From an archaeon (lineage in GTDB: Archaea > Thermoproteota > Nitrososphaeria > Nitrososphaerales > CADDZS01): a stretch of 7,385 nt of DNA. The position numbers were made by a program, and so were the translations under genes. Shown here piece by piece: positions 1 through 7,385 of the stretch (positions within the stretch are counted from its first letter, which is position 1; each line of letters opens with the position of its first letter). The notes under the pieces were generated by a model. That model was not told the DNA's origin, made no database searches, and saw only the letters and a list, made by a program, of their open reading frames with translations. The stretch spans positions 1 to 7,385 of the forward strand of contig JAKAPU010000136.1 in NCBI GenBank assembly GCA_021806865.1, read 5' to 3'.

Positions 1-191
1 GCACTTTTGATCTGGTCTTTCAGCACCTGACCAATTGGATCGTCAAATCTGGGGCGAAGATGAGCTAGTACTCTGTTCTTGATACTCGTTGCTTTTCCTA
101 CGTAGACAGGAGTATCTTCCGAGTTTTTCAGAATGTACACTCCCGCCCTATCAGGGATCTTGCCAAACTCGCTAAGTGGTGTTGATACCAC
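1..191 (-). CDS. uvrC: UvrABC excinuclease subunit C, N-terminal part (cut by left window edge)
   Basis: UvrC is the nuclease of bacterial-type nucleotide excision repair; it is recruited by UvrB on damaged DNA and cuts on both sides of the lesion. Only the start of the GIY-YIG nuclease domain is present, about 63 codons. The reading [10 protein letters not shown], then VYVGKA and an NRV arginine about eight residues on, matches the GIY (here GVY), YIG (here YVG) and catalytic Arg region that makes the 3' incision. There is no ATG: after an in-frame TGA upstream, the options are TTG at 215 (20 more nt of overlap into uvrA, GAGAGA directly before it) or GTG at 191. I chose GTG because it leaves about ten residues before the IPDRAGVY motif, typical of UvrC, but neither start has a good ribosome site. 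It overlaps the uvrA end by 20 nt (44 nt with TTG), so translation is probably coupled to uvrA. The identity is secure; the start is not. Confidence -1.
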   Translation of the reverse strand, partial: MVSTPLSEFGKIPDRAGVYILKNSEDTPVYVGKATSIKNRVLAHLRPRFDDPIGQVLKDQIKS

Positions 192-3087
192 TTGCTGCGG
201 CGACAGGTTTTGCAATCTCTCTACTTTCCATCGATCGAGTATTTGGAAACAGCATGTGCTTCAAAAACTGACCTGTGAATGAATCTTTCACATTCGCAAC
301 TTCCTCGGGAGTGCCCTCTGCAATTATTCTCCCTCCACGCTCACCGCCTTCCGGCCCAAGGTCCATAATCCAGTCGGCAGTCTTGATCACGTCGAGGTTA
401 TGCTCTATCACTATTATTGTATTACCAGCGTCGGTGAGTCTCCCGAGTACACCAAGCAGTTTCTTGATGTCTTCAAAGTGTAAGCCTGTTGTGGGTTCGT
501 CCAATAAATAGAGAGTCTTTCCAGTCGGCCTCTTTGACAATTCCGAGGCAAGTTTGACTCTTTGCGCTTCGCCACCAGAGAGAGTTGTCGCTGATTGCCC
601 TAATTCTACGTACCCTAGCCCCACATCGTTGAGTGTATCCAGCTTCCTTCTAATCTTAGGAATGTTCTCAAAAAAGCTCAAAGCTTCCTCCACCGTCATC
701 TCAAGCACGTCTGCGATACTCTTCCCCTTGTACTTGATCTCCAAGGTCTCCCTGTTGTACCTTTTTCCTTTGCATACTTCACAGGGCACGTAAACATCTG
801 GGAGAAAGTGCATCTCAAGCCTAATTATTCCATCACCTTCGCACGCTTCACAGCGGCCTCCCTTGACATTGAAGCTGAACCTGCCAGGTTGGTACCCTCG
901 TGCCTGCGCGTCTGGAAGCCTAGCGAATAGATCTCGAATATCGGTGAAGAGTCCGACATAGGTAGCAGGATTTGATCTCGGCGTTCGCCCGATTGGTGAC
1001 TGGTCGATTATGATTGCCTTGTCGATGTTCTCGACTCCCAGAATATTTTCGTGTGCACCAGGTTTTTCCTTCGAATAGTACAGCTTCTGGGCGAGCGCTC
1101 TGTAAAGAATATCGTTGACAAGCGAGCTCTTGCCAGATCCCGAGAGACCCGTCACGCACGTGAATACTCCAAGAGGAAACTTTGCGTCAATGTTTTGGAG
1201 ATTGTTTTCCTTTGCTCCCTTTACGATCAAATATCTGCCCGACGGAGTGCGCCGTCTCTCGGGCACTGGGATGCTTCTCTTTCCGGAAAGGTATTGACCT
1301 GTAATAGATTGTGGATTTTCTCTTATTTCTTTGGGTGTTCCAGTTGCAACAACATACCCACCGTGAACTCCGGCACCCGGCCCCAAGTCAACCACATAGT
1401 CCGATTCCAGTATTGTCTCTTCGTCATGCTCCACCACTAGGACAGTGTTTCCAATGTCGCGCAGAGCCTTCAGTGTTGCGATAAGCTTCCTGTTGTCGCT
1501 CTGGTGGAGTCCAATTGAAGGCTCGTCCAAGATATAGAGAACCCCGACGAGGCTCGATCCAATTTGCGTTGCAAGCTGGATCCTTTGAGCCTCTCCTCCA
1601 GAGAGGCTTGCGGCTGCCCTCTCCAGTGTGAGATAGTCTAGCCCTACGTTCACTAGGAACGAAAGACGCGATTTGATCTCTTTAAGAATCTGGGAAGAGA
1701 TTATCCTTTCCTTCTCTGTTAGCTCGAGGTTCGAGAAGAAATCTATCGCACGTCTGATCGACATCTGGGAGACTTGAGAGATTGATTTCTCGTTGACCGT
1801 AACAGCAAGTATCTCCGGCTTAAACCTCTCGCCATTGCACGAAGGGCAGCGCTGGTTACTCATGTACTTCGCGTACCACTCCTTCATGTATTCAGACTCT
1901 GTTTCCAGGTAGCGTCTCTCCATCTGTGGTAGGATTCCCTCCCAGCCTCTGCTGTGGTACCAGCCGTGAAAGCCACGCTGCCTAGCTCTTTGTGTTCCGT
2001 CGCCGTAGAGAAGAATCTTGATGTGCTCTTTCTTCAGCTTGTTAATCGGTGTGTCCATGCTGAATCCGTACTCATCGGCGACCCTCGAAAGTCGGTGCAT
2101 CGACCAGCTGTCTGTATCTGGCATTGTGACTATCGCCCCTTCGCTGATCGATTTTGTCCTGTCAGGTATCACGAGATCGGGATCCATGTTGAGAAGGTAA
2201 CCAAGACCAAGGCACTGCTTGCAAGCGCCGAACGGGCTGTTGAAAGAGAACATTCTCGGAGACAGTTCTTCCAGAGAAAAACCGCAGGTTGGGCAAGCCA
2301 TAGCCTCACTCAGAACGATCTCTTGAGCCTTGTTGCCGTTGATATCAAAGACAACTGTTCCCTTCGAGTGCTCTAATGCAGTTTGGATTGAATCGGCTAG
2401 CCTCTTTTCTACGCCCGCTTTTACTACTATACGATCTACCACCACTTCGATCGTGTGTTTCTTGTTTTTCTCGAGCTTGATTTCCTCTTCTTCTAGCTCG
2501 CGTATCTTGCCATCGACTCGCACTCGCGAATATCCTTCTTTCCTGAGGTTCTTGAAAATATCTCTGTGCTCTCCCTTCTGTGCCTTGATCACAGGTGATA
2601 GAACCTGTATCTTTGTGTTTTCCTTGAGTTTCATCACCTGATCGACCATCTGGTCAACCGTCTGCTTTGAGATGATCTTGTGGCAGTTAGGACAGTGAGG
2701 TATCCCAATACGTGCAAACAAAAGACGGAGATAATCGTGGATCTCTGTGACAGTAGCGACTGTAGATCTGGGGTTCTTGGCTGCAGTTCTCTGTTCGATG
2801 GATATCGCCGGAGACAGTCCCTCTATATAATCAACGTCGGGCTTGTCCATCTGTCCGAGAAATTGTCTCGCATAGGCGGAGAGGGATTCGATATATCTTC
2901 GCTGTCCTTCTGCGTAAATCGTATCGAATGCAAGCGAGGACTTTCCAGATCCGGAAAGACCAGTGATCACGACAAACCTGTCTCTCGGAATCTCAAGATT
3001 GATGTTCTTGAGGTTGTGCTGGCGCGCTCCCCTGATGATTATCTTGTCTTTGGATTTTTGAATGTCGTACGAGTTTTCGATACTCAA
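172..3087 (-). CDS. uvrA: UvrABC excinuclease subunit A, DNA-damage-recognition ABC ATPase
   Basis: UvrA dimerises, scans DNA for helix-distorting lesions and loads UvrB. At 971 residues it is full length, about 30 more than the usual 940. ABC module I has Walker [10 protein letters not shown] at 43-51, signature LSGGEAQR at 495-502, Walker B ending in LDEPS at 520-524 and switch His 554. Module II has Walker A at 647-655, LSGGEAQR at 836-843, LDEPTTGLH at 862-870 and His 896. Residues about 131-250 correspond to the UvrB-binding domain. Cysteine pairs at 132/135 with 414/417, at 265/268 with 289/292, and at 746/749 with 769/772 fit the three zinc sites of the family, so all catalytic parts look intact. 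The start is TTG at 3087; no ATG or GTG lies between the upstream in-frame stop and the conserved [11 protein letters not shown] segment, and no Shine-Dalgarno sequence precedes it. The C-terminus carries about 25 residues beyond the usual FLKHML end, and these overlap the uvrC start. Confidence -1.
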   Translation of the reverse strand: MSIENSYDIQKSKDKIIIRGARQHNLKNINLEIPRDRFVVITGLSGSGKSSLAFDTIYAEGQRRYIESLSAYARQFLGQMDKPDVDYIEGLSPAISIEQRTAAKNPRSTVATVTEIHDYLRLLFARIGIPHCPNCHKIISKQTVDQMVDQVMKLKENTKIQVLSPVIKAQKGEHRDIFKNLRKEGYSRVRVDGKIRELEEEEIKLEKNKKHTIEVVVDRIVVKAGVEKRLADSIQTALEHSKGTVVFDINGNKAQEIVLSEAMACPTCGFSLEELSPRMFSFNSPFGACKQCLGLGYLLNMDPDLVIPDRTKSISEGAIVTMPDTDSWSMHRLSRVADEYGFSMDTPINKLKKEHIKILLYGDGTQRARQRGFHGWYHSRGWEGILPQMERRYLETESEYMKEWYAKYMSNQRCPSCNGERFKPEILAVTVNEKSISQVSQMSIRRAIDFFSNLELTEKERIISSQILKEIKSRLSFLVNVGLDYLTLERAAASLSGGEAQRIQLATQIGSSLVGVLYILDEPSIGLHQSDNRKLIATLKALRDIGNTVLVVEHDEETILESDYVVDLGPGAGVHGGYVVATGTPKEIRENPQSITGQYLSGKRSIPVPERRRTPSGRYLIVKGAKENNLQNIDAKFPLGVFTCVTGLSGSGKSSLVNDILYRALAQKLYYSKEKPGAHENILGVENIDKAIIIDQSPIGRTPRSNPATYVGLFTDIRDLFARLPDAQARGYQPGRFSFNVKGGRCEACEGDGIIRLEMHFLPDVYVPCEVCKGKRYNRETLEIKYKGKSIADVLEMTVEEALSFFENIPKIRRKLDTLNDVGLGYVELGQSATTLSGGEAQRVKLASELSKRPTGKTLYLLDEPTTGLHFEDIKKLLGVLGRLTDAGNTIIVIEHNLDVIKTADWIMDLGPEGGERGGRIIAEGTPEEVANVKDSFTGQFLKHMLFPNTRSMESREIAKPVAAASGINTT

Positions 3088-3114
3088 AAAATAACTGCGC
3101 CGCCGAGAGAGCTC

Positions 3115-3120
3115 TAATAT
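3115..3120 (-). promoter_or_regulatory. Candidate archaeal TATA element upstream of uvrA
   Basis: On the minus strand the sequence reads ATATTA, centred about 30 nt before the uvrA TTG start. An archaeal TATA box sits about 26 nt before the transcription start, so this position would give a leader of only a few bases. That fits the absence of a Shine-Dalgarno sequence in front of uvrA. The element is short, the context upstream is not purine-rich as a BRE would be, and the spacer of 134 nt (3088-3221) contains other TATA-like words, such as GGTATAGG nearer the transporter gene. An 8-bp palindrome, AGAGCTCT at 3108-3115, lies just inside it and could bind a regulator, but a match of that size is expected often by chance. 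Confidence -1.
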
Positions 3121-3221
3121 CGCGGGGTAAAACGTCTCTTAACTGTTTCGTGTATCAAGGTCTGCTTTTTCTTTGAGCGAATGCAGAGTAATCCTATACC
3201 TGAAAGAGCATACCCGTGCGT

Positions 3222-4109
3222 CTAGATGGTAATTCCGAATATCGATCTGATAAGCAGGCCGAAGAAGTACAGAGCAACTGTTGCTCCGAGCATGATCCCT
3301 GCGAGCTCGCCAAAGTCCTTGGAAAAGTGCCCGTCGGACACCACCGAGTTATAGTAACTGATGAAAGAGATTATTATTACTGCCAAAATCACCGAAGTTG
3401 TGATCGCAGTTATCATGTCCTTGGTGAAAAAGTATGGAGAAGCAAGAAGCACTGCGTTGATGAAATATGAGATGCCGGTGAATACCGCTGAAATTGAAGC
3501 GGAACCCTGAAACCCTTGCTTCGCTTGCGCGTATGCGGCCGAAGCCATTGCGAGTGAGGCGGCCGCACCTGCAACAATTCCGGCCAGACCAGTTAGCTCG
3601 GTCGAGTCGTATATTCCAAGAGAGCCTGCATGTATCCCAGAGATTTCTACTATCGCATCGGCAAGCCCAAGAACTATGAATGAAATGTACTTGATGTAGC
3701 TTCCCTGAACCTGGTTGGCAAAAGTGTTTTCGTGCTCAACTTCGTCGCTGATTATTTTCTGAAACTCAGCCGTGTCAGGCTCCGGGATGAGATGGGCGAC
3801 TGATTTGTAACCTGCGATCGTTTTTGCTTCATGCTTTTCAAGAAACTTGACCGCGAAGGTCGTTCCAAATATCAGCTTGAGAAAAAGTATCAGGTAGACC
3901 ACCCGTTTTGGTACCTTTACCTCCTTTTTTGTCGCGTACTTGCTCCAGAACTGGTAGTGGCCGTACTCTGTCTCTGATAACTTTGTGAGAACGTCCTTGA
4001 GCTTCTGGCTCTTTGTTCCCTCCGCCAGCCGCATGTACACGATGTGGTCGGTGTACTCATCCTTGCATCCATTGTTCGCGACATCGGCCAGGCTTAGAGT
4101 GGTTGACAA
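3222..4109 (-). CDS. Membrane-bound ferritin-like / VIT1-CCC1 family iron (Fe/Mn) transporter, MbfA-like
   Basis: A 295-residue fusion of a ferritin-like di-iron domain with a VIT1/CCC1-type transporter. Residues about 17-135 form the ferritin-like part, with E30, an ExxH at 48-51 (ETEYGH), H93/E94 and a second ExxH at 123-126 (DEVEHE) as likely iron ligands. Residues about 141-292 form about five membrane segments. The first holds GLADAIVE with D151 and the second ASLAMAS with M188; the spacing of 37 equals that of the pathway Asp and Met of plant VIT1 (from memory). The TM2-TM3 linker is short, so the cytosolic metal-binding domain of plant VIT1 is missing and the ferritin-like domain probably replaces it. 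Proteins with this layout (bacterial MbfA) export iron from the cytoplasm; transport direction and metal are inferred here. The start is TTG at 4109, the only reasonable codon after an in-frame TGA, with GGAAAGGT ending 10 nt before it. It is 204 nt from the helicase and 134 nt from uvrA. Confidence -1.
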   Translation of the reverse strand: MSTTLSLADVANNGCKDEYTDHIVYMRLAEGTKSQKLKDVLTKLSETEYGHYQFWSKYATKKEVKVPKRVVYLILFLKLIFGTTFAVKFLEKHEAKTIAGYKSVAHLIPEPDTAEFQKIISDEVEHENTFANQVQGSYIKYISFIVLGLADAIVEISGIHAGSLGIYDSTELTGLAGIVAGAAASLAMASAAYAQAKQGFQGSASISAVFTGISYFINAVLLASPYFFTKDMITAITTSVILAVIIISFISYYNSVVSDGHFSKDFGELAGIMLGATVALYFFGLLIRSIFGITI

Positions 4110-4313
4110 GAGGCGTGAGACCTTTCCTTTGGCAATGTCCCTTCACGTCTAAAAACATTAACTTGTAGCTTTGGAAAGAATTGGAGATTTGGAAGTGAAA
4201 GAGATTCGTAGAAATCGTCCTCCGATAGACTTGCATTCTAATCCAGTGAAGCGAGCTAGCAATGGCACGGCGCCTCTTTGAACGGCTTGCCAATGTTGGT
4301 AGGAAATCAGTAG
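4110..4313. other. Spacer between helicase and ferritin-VIT gene
   Basis: These 204 nt hold no convincing gene on either strand. The minus-strand frame that spans part of it starts at a TTG (4293), runs into the transporter start in another frame, and encodes a basic, low-complexity product with no recognisable motif. A 5-bp inverted repeat (TGGCA at 4263-4267 and TGCCA at 4288-4292, 20-nt loop, with GGCGCC inside) is too short to call a terminator, and no T-run follows it. The spacer is large enough for an independent promoter, so the transporter may not be in the same transcript as the helicase. Confidence -1.
4150..4161 (-). promoter_or_regulatory. Weak candidate promoter element upstream of the ferritin-VIT gene
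   Basis: The minus strand reads TTAATGTTTTTA, the most AT-rich stretch in the spacer, centred about 45 nt before the TTG start at 4109. As an archaeal TATA box it would put the transcript start near 4127 to 4130, giving a short leader that just includes the GGAAAGGT at 4120-4127. The match is loose. The support is position and composition only. Confidence -1.
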
Positions 4314-6224
4314 TCAGTGTTGCTGAAGAAGGTCCCTTTTCCAGATTGCACTGTTGAATCGAGTGTCCGCAAGAATTATTCTTGCCCTGTCCTCCGGATA
4401 TCTGTTAGCCCTTCCTATCGCCTGTTTGACGGCCATGAGGGCGGGCTGGTGTCTGAAGTACTCCCTTTCGAAACGCCCGATTTCTTCGGTTCCGTCCAAG
4501 ATTCCGAGCCTCTCTGTAACCTTGGCAAACCTGAGCTTGTACAGATCATCAGGAACTGGATAAGGAATGCCAGCCACCACGACCGAGTCGATCAGGCTTC
4601 TTCCATTCTCCACGAGTTCTACACCTTCCAGTAGCTTCCCGTGTGCGACAGCAATGATTATCCTTCTTCCACCTGCGATTATAAGCTTCTTTACCTCCTC
4701 GATTGGAGTCTCTTTGTCCTCAACAAATTTTGGCGCGTGAATGTGCTCTGAGATCTTGAGCGCCACTGGGTACGACGGGCAGCAGACCAGAACAGAGAGA
4801 TTTGATTCGTCTTCAAAGGTACTGGTAATGATCTCAGCGTACTTTTGCCACAGATCGTCTCCACCTCTTTTTCTGTGACTCCAGCTCGACGCAAGCCCCG
4901 GATCATTGATAACCTGGAATCGCAGACTGTCCTTACTGAATACGCGATAGTAATCTTCGGCATAGTCGTGCAGAACGGAGATTTCTGAGCAACCTTCGAT
5001 ACCCCACACCTTTTCCACATAGTCACTGGAAGGCATCGTACCACTCATCATCACAAGAATCTCTGGCTCCTTCAGTATCTGAAGTGGAGGAGCCGGATCG
5101 AGAAGCCTTATTGAGAGACTGCCATAACTATCCGAGAATAGCTCGTAATCGTCGTACTCTTCGAAAAGCGTGTCCACGAAATTGATTATGAAGAAGAACG
5201 GATTCCGAAGCGTCTCGTGTCTCTTTGCTCTCGCAAGCTCTTGCTTTGCGATTTCGATTTTCTCATATGCATCGTATATCGTTTCGTAATCTGTCTTTAG
5301 ATCAGTTTCGATTCTTGAAACGAACTCTCTCTTATCTTGCTGTCTTGATTTTTGGGTTTCTTCCTGAAGAAAAACAAGTTCGTAACTTGATTCAGGTAAT
5401 GAAGTTGAAAACTCGCTGACTAGCTTTGAAAGTCTTGAAAGGGCAGCACCGAGCTGCTGCGTATCAAATCCAGAAATCTTTGGAAGACATTTCGAAAGAA
5501 ACTCCTTTCCGGCTCTTTCAATGCCATCGGAGCTAATGCTGTGTGAAAATCCAGCGGCGGTCTCCAGATTGTGCGCTTCATCTACTATGAGCAGCGAGCC
5601 TGAGAAATCGAGTCTCGTTCCGCTCCTTATCGATTTGTTCAAGACGTATGGATACGTCATGAGAACAAAATCTGATTGTATCTGTTTGAGCGAGTGGTAC
5701 AGGCAGACGGGCGCCTTTTTGTCAGCCACGTACTTTTTCTCCAGGAAAGCAAGCCCCTTTGTCGCGTCTTGGATGACTTGCTCTGGTCGTATAACGCGCC
5801 GAGCATTTTCTTCGACGATCTTCCTAACCTTTCTTTCCTTCTTTTCCCCGAATCTGTCTAAATGGGTCTCTGTGATGATTTCTTTCCCAAGACATGCGCC
5901 GCAAAGCGAAGAGTTTGCGTCGTCTCCCTCAGTGTAGTAAGCACATCCTCTGCGCTTGCCAATCATATACCTGTATGTCAGGCGAGGATGAAATTTTGCA
6001 ACGGCTTGATCATATGGATTCATCTCGTTGATCGTTCTCACCGCGACGTATGATTCGAGACCGTACTCCTTGCGTATCGAGTCGATCAAATCTAGCGCTA
6101 TCTTTGTCTTGCCGCTGCCTGTCGGAGCGTTCAGTATGATTCTCTTTGTCCCGGATTTGACAAGATCCATCATATCTTTGACCACTCTTGGCTGCCAAGG
6201 CCTATCGATATGCCGGTCCGTCAT
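4314..6224 (-). CDS. XPD/Rad3-family (XPD/DinG-type) Fe-S superfamily 2 DNA helicase
   Basis: An ATP-dependent 5'-3' DNA helicase of the XPD/Rad3/DinG group, 636 residues, within the range of archaeal XPD. Walker A is APTGSGKT at 33-40, motif Ia is the VRTINE region near 62-67, and the DEAH box is VDEAHN at 214-219. Cysteines 94, 108, 111 and 174 are placed like the four ligands of the XPD 4Fe-4S cluster; the C-x13-C-x2-C spacing is as I recall for Sulfolobus XPD, with a longer gap to the last Cys. Residues about 230-385 would form the Arch domain. MSGTM at 393-397 is motif III, AHGKLLEGVEL at 527-537 motif V and QAIGRANR at 601-608 motif VI. The start is ATG at 6224, preceded by a very strong ribosome site. 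In eukaryotes XPD opens and checks DNA in excision repair; here it sits 123 nt downstream of uvrB on the same strand, so a repair role is likely. Whether it is the XPD ortholog or a DinG-like paralog is not settled. Confidence -1.
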   Translation of the reverse strand: MTDRHIDRPWQPRVVKDMMDLVKSGTKRIILNAPTGSGKTKIALDLIDSIRKEYGLESYVAVRTINEMNPYDQAVAKFHPRLTYRYMIGKRRGCAYYTEGDDANSSLCGACLGKEIITETHLDRFGEKKERKVRKIVEENARRVIRPEQVIQDATKGLAFLEKKYVADKKAPVCLYHSLKQIQSDFVLMTYPYVLNKSIRSGTRLDFSGSLLIVDEAHNLETAAGFSHSISSDGIERAGKEFLSKCLPKISGFDTQQLGAALSRLSKLVSEFSTSLPESSYELVFLQEETQKSRQQDKREFVSRIETDLKTDYETIYDAYEKIEIAKQELARAKRHETLRNPFFFIINFVDTLFEEYDDYELFSDSYGSLSIRLLDPAPPLQILKEPEILVMMSGTMPSSDYVEKVWGIEGCSEISVLHDYAEDYYRVFSKDSLRFQVINDPGLASSWSHRKRGGDDLWQKYAEIITSTFEDESNLSVLVCCPSYPVALKISEHIHAPKFVEDKETPIEEVKKLIIAGGRRIIIAVAHGKLLEGVELVENGRSLIDSVVVAGIPYPVPDDLYKLRFAKVTERLGILDGTEEIGRFEREYFRHQPALMAVKQAIGRANRYPEDRARIILADTRFNSAIWKRDLLQQH

Positions 6225-6347
6225 GCAGGATCACCGTTGAAACAGGTGAAGAAATGTGTTCTGATTGTTGCTGCCGATTACCTGCAGATGAAGTGGCAAA
6301 TTCTTCGAAAAGTCATTGTTAGACCATATTCAAGCTTCGTGCTTCGA
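6225..6347. other. Spacer between uvrB and helicase
   Basis: These 123 nt contain the helicase ribosome site at the left end and no coding frame of note. A loose TATA-like GAATATGG lies on the minus strand near 6326-6333, about 100 nt before the helicase start, too far for a leaderless message but possible for one with a leader. A short repeat of GCTTCG at 6334-6345 on the plus strand could fold only into a 4-bp stem. No T-run terminator follows uvrB, which favours read-through into the helicase. Confidence -1.
6228..6235 (-). promoter_or_regulatory. Strong Shine-Dalgarno sequence for the helicase gene
   Basis: The minus strand reads GGTGATCC, ending 3 nt before the ATG at 6224 (GGTG ends 7 nt before it). 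It is a perfect 8-base complement of the 16S rRNA 3' tail GGAUCACC that is conserved in archaea and bacteria. It fixes the start codon of the helicase and contrasts with the poor or absent ribosome sites of uvrA and uvrC. Confidence -1.
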
Positions 6348-7385
6348 CTAGTCTTCCAGTCTCTTGCCCTTTGCCTTGAGCAAAGCTCGAATCTTGTCTC
6401 TGATCTTCGCTGCGGACTCGAACTCCAGGTTGTTCGCAGCCACCTTCATTTGCTCCTCTAATTCGGAGATTATTCGCGGAAACTCGGGAGACTCCACGAT
6501 CATCTTTTCTTTTGATTTTGATATCTCTTCCTGGATCTCTTGAGTTTGAGCAAGCAACGACCTGATCTCCTTCCTGACTGTTTCTGGCGTGATGTGGTTC
6601 TCCGCGTTGTACTTGATTTGAATCGTGCGTCTCCTGTTTGTCTCCGCGATTGCGCGATTCATCGAGTCGGTGATCTGGTCGGCGTACATGATCACCTGAC
6701 CCGCGGCGTTCCTAGCAGCCCTGCCAATTGTTTGAATCAGCGAAACATCAGATCTCAGATAGCCCTCCTTGTCTGCATCGAGTATAGCAACTAGGCTTAC
6801 TTCTGGCAGGTCGAGCCCTTCTCTTAGAAGGTTGATACCGACTAGGACATCGTACTTTCCAAGCCTGAGATCTCTCAAGAGCTCTATCCTCTTCAGCGTC
6901 TCCACTTCCGAGTGGATGTAGCTTACGCTGATTTTGAGATCCGAAAGATACTCGGCGAGATCCTCTGCCATCCTCTTTGTCAGGGTGGTGACGAGTACCC
7001 TTTCCTTCTTCACAACTCTCTTTCTGATTTCGCCAATAAGGTCGTCGACCTGCGTCTTGGCGGGGCGAACAATGATCTCTGGATCGACCAATCCCGTCGG
7101 TCTGATTATCTGCTCCACGACCTGCTCCGCCTTTGACATTTCGTAAGACCCTGGCGTCGCCGAAGTGTAGATGACTTGGTTCATCTTTAGGGCAAACTCA
7201 GAGAAAAACAGCGGCCTGTTGTCAAATGCTGAGGGAAGCCTGAAGCCGTAGTCCACCAAGTTTTCCTTCCTTGACCTATCCCCCTCATACATTCCTCGTA
7301 TCTGAGGGATGGCGAGGTGACTTTCGTCGATGAAAGTGATGTAATCCTTTGGAAAGTAATCCAAAAGACAGTATGGAGTGTCGCC
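6348..7385 (-). CDS. uvrB: UvrABC excinuclease subunit B, C-terminal 345 residues (cut by right window edge)
   Basis: UvrB is the damage-verifying helicase-like ATPase that UvrA loads on DNA and to which UvrC binds. The frame is open to the right edge, beginning in [12 protein letters not shown], which corresponds to the region just before the DEAD-like motif. Counting from the edge: IDESH at 19-23 (motif II), TSATPG at 74-79 (motif III), a motif IV region near 132, [12 protein letters not shown] at 183-194 (motif V) and QTIGRAARN at 218-226 (motif VI). A ~35-residue UVR motif (ELEEQM, then [14 protein letters not shown]) lies near 305-339; it is the segment that pairs with UvrC and with UvrB itself. 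The C-terminal half is therefore complete, with no frameshift, and the stop is TAG at 6348-6350. The N-terminal Walker A half and the beta-hairpin lie outside the window. It is probably the first gene in this stretch of a co-oriented repair cluster. Confidence -1.
   Translation of the reverse strand, partial: GDTPYCLLDYFPKDYITFIDESHLAIPQIRGMYEGDRSRKENLVDYGFRLPSAFDNRPLFFSEFALKMNQVIYTSATPGSYEMSKAEQVVEQIIRPTGLVDPEIIVRPAKTQVDDLIGEIRKRVVKKERVLVTTLTKRMAEDLAEYLSDLKISVSYIHSEVETLKRIELLRDLRLGKYDVLVGINLLREGLDLPEVSLVAILDADKEGYLRSDVSLIQTIGRAARNAAGQVIMYADQITDSMNRAIAETNRRRTIQIKYNAENHITPETVRKEIRSLLAQTQEIQEEISKSKEKMIVESPEFPRIISELEEQMKVAANNLEFESAAKIRDKIRALLKAKGKRLED

Noticed and set aside
2680..3117. Plus-strand 145-codon frame opposite the uvrA N-terminus
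   Set aside because: It is fully antisense to highly conserved UvrA sequence and has no family motif; such frames arise from the codon pattern of the real gene. The same holds for 1051-1440, 1954-2376 and 5521-5937.
4263..4292. Inverted repeat TGGCA/TGCCA as a terminator or operator
   Set aside because: A 5-bp stem with a 20-nt loop is expected by chance and has no T-tract.
4057..4293. Minus-strand 78-codon frame in the spacer between helicase and transporter
   Set aside because: It starts at a TTG, overlaps the transporter start in a different frame, is very basic and has no recognisable motif or ribosome site.
4314..6224. Helicase called outright as the XPD ortholog
   Set aside because: Family membership is clear, but the divergent motifs V and III and the long C3-C4 gap leave a DinG-like or paralogous helicase possible, so no symbol was assigned.
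6334..6346. Possible terminator hairpin after uvrB
   Set aside because: The AAGC/GCTT stem is only 4 bp and is not followed by a T-run.
1..7385. CRISPR array, tRNA/rRNA gene, insertion sequence or prophage signs
   Set aside because: No regularly spaced repeats, no tRNA-like cloverleaf, no transposase frame or terminal repeats were seen; the window is densely packed with ordinary repair genes.

Overview
The window is a compact, single-strand DNA-repair neighbourhood. All five recognisable genes lie on the minus strand, so transcription runs from the right edge to the left edge in the order uvrB (3' part) > XPD/Rad3-type iron-sulphur helicase > ferritin-like/VIT1 iron transporter > uvrA > uvrC (5' part). 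No gene is convincing on the plus strand; the long plus-strand frames are antisense shadows of the real genes.

Organism: most likely an archaeon, and within the archaea a Thaumarchaeota/Nitrososphaeria-type genome is my best guess. The reasons are a helicase that resembles archaeal/eukaryal XPD in its four-cysteine cluster and motif layout, a ferritin-VIT fusion of a type common in archaea, moderate GC content, and at least two genes whose only plausible starts are TTG with little or no Shine-Dalgarno sequence. UvrABC is a bacterial-type system that some archaea, including ammonia-oxidising Thaumarchaeota, are known to carry. A bacterium with a DinG-like helicase is not excluded by the sequence alone.

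Layout: 6348-7385 is the C-terminal 345 residues of UvrB, running off the right edge. After a 123-nt spacer carrying a strong ribosome binding site, 4314-6224 encodes the helicase. A 204-nt spacer precedes the ferritin-VIT gene (3222-4109). A 134-nt spacer with a candidate archaeal TATA element precedes full-length uvrA (172-3087). The uvrA end overlaps the start of uvrC (1-191), which runs off the left edge.

How they work together: UvrA and UvrB find and verify bulky lesions, and UvrC makes the two incisions. The helicase is of the type that unwinds or verifies damaged DNA in eukaryal-like excision repair, so this locus places a eukaryal/archaeal-type repair helicase inside a bacterial-type repair cluster. 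The iron transporter may limit iron-driven oxidative damage or simply be a bystander. The main open question is whether the helicase works with UvrABC. Apart from that arrangement and some divergent motifs in the helicase, the window looks like well-known gene families rather than a new system.
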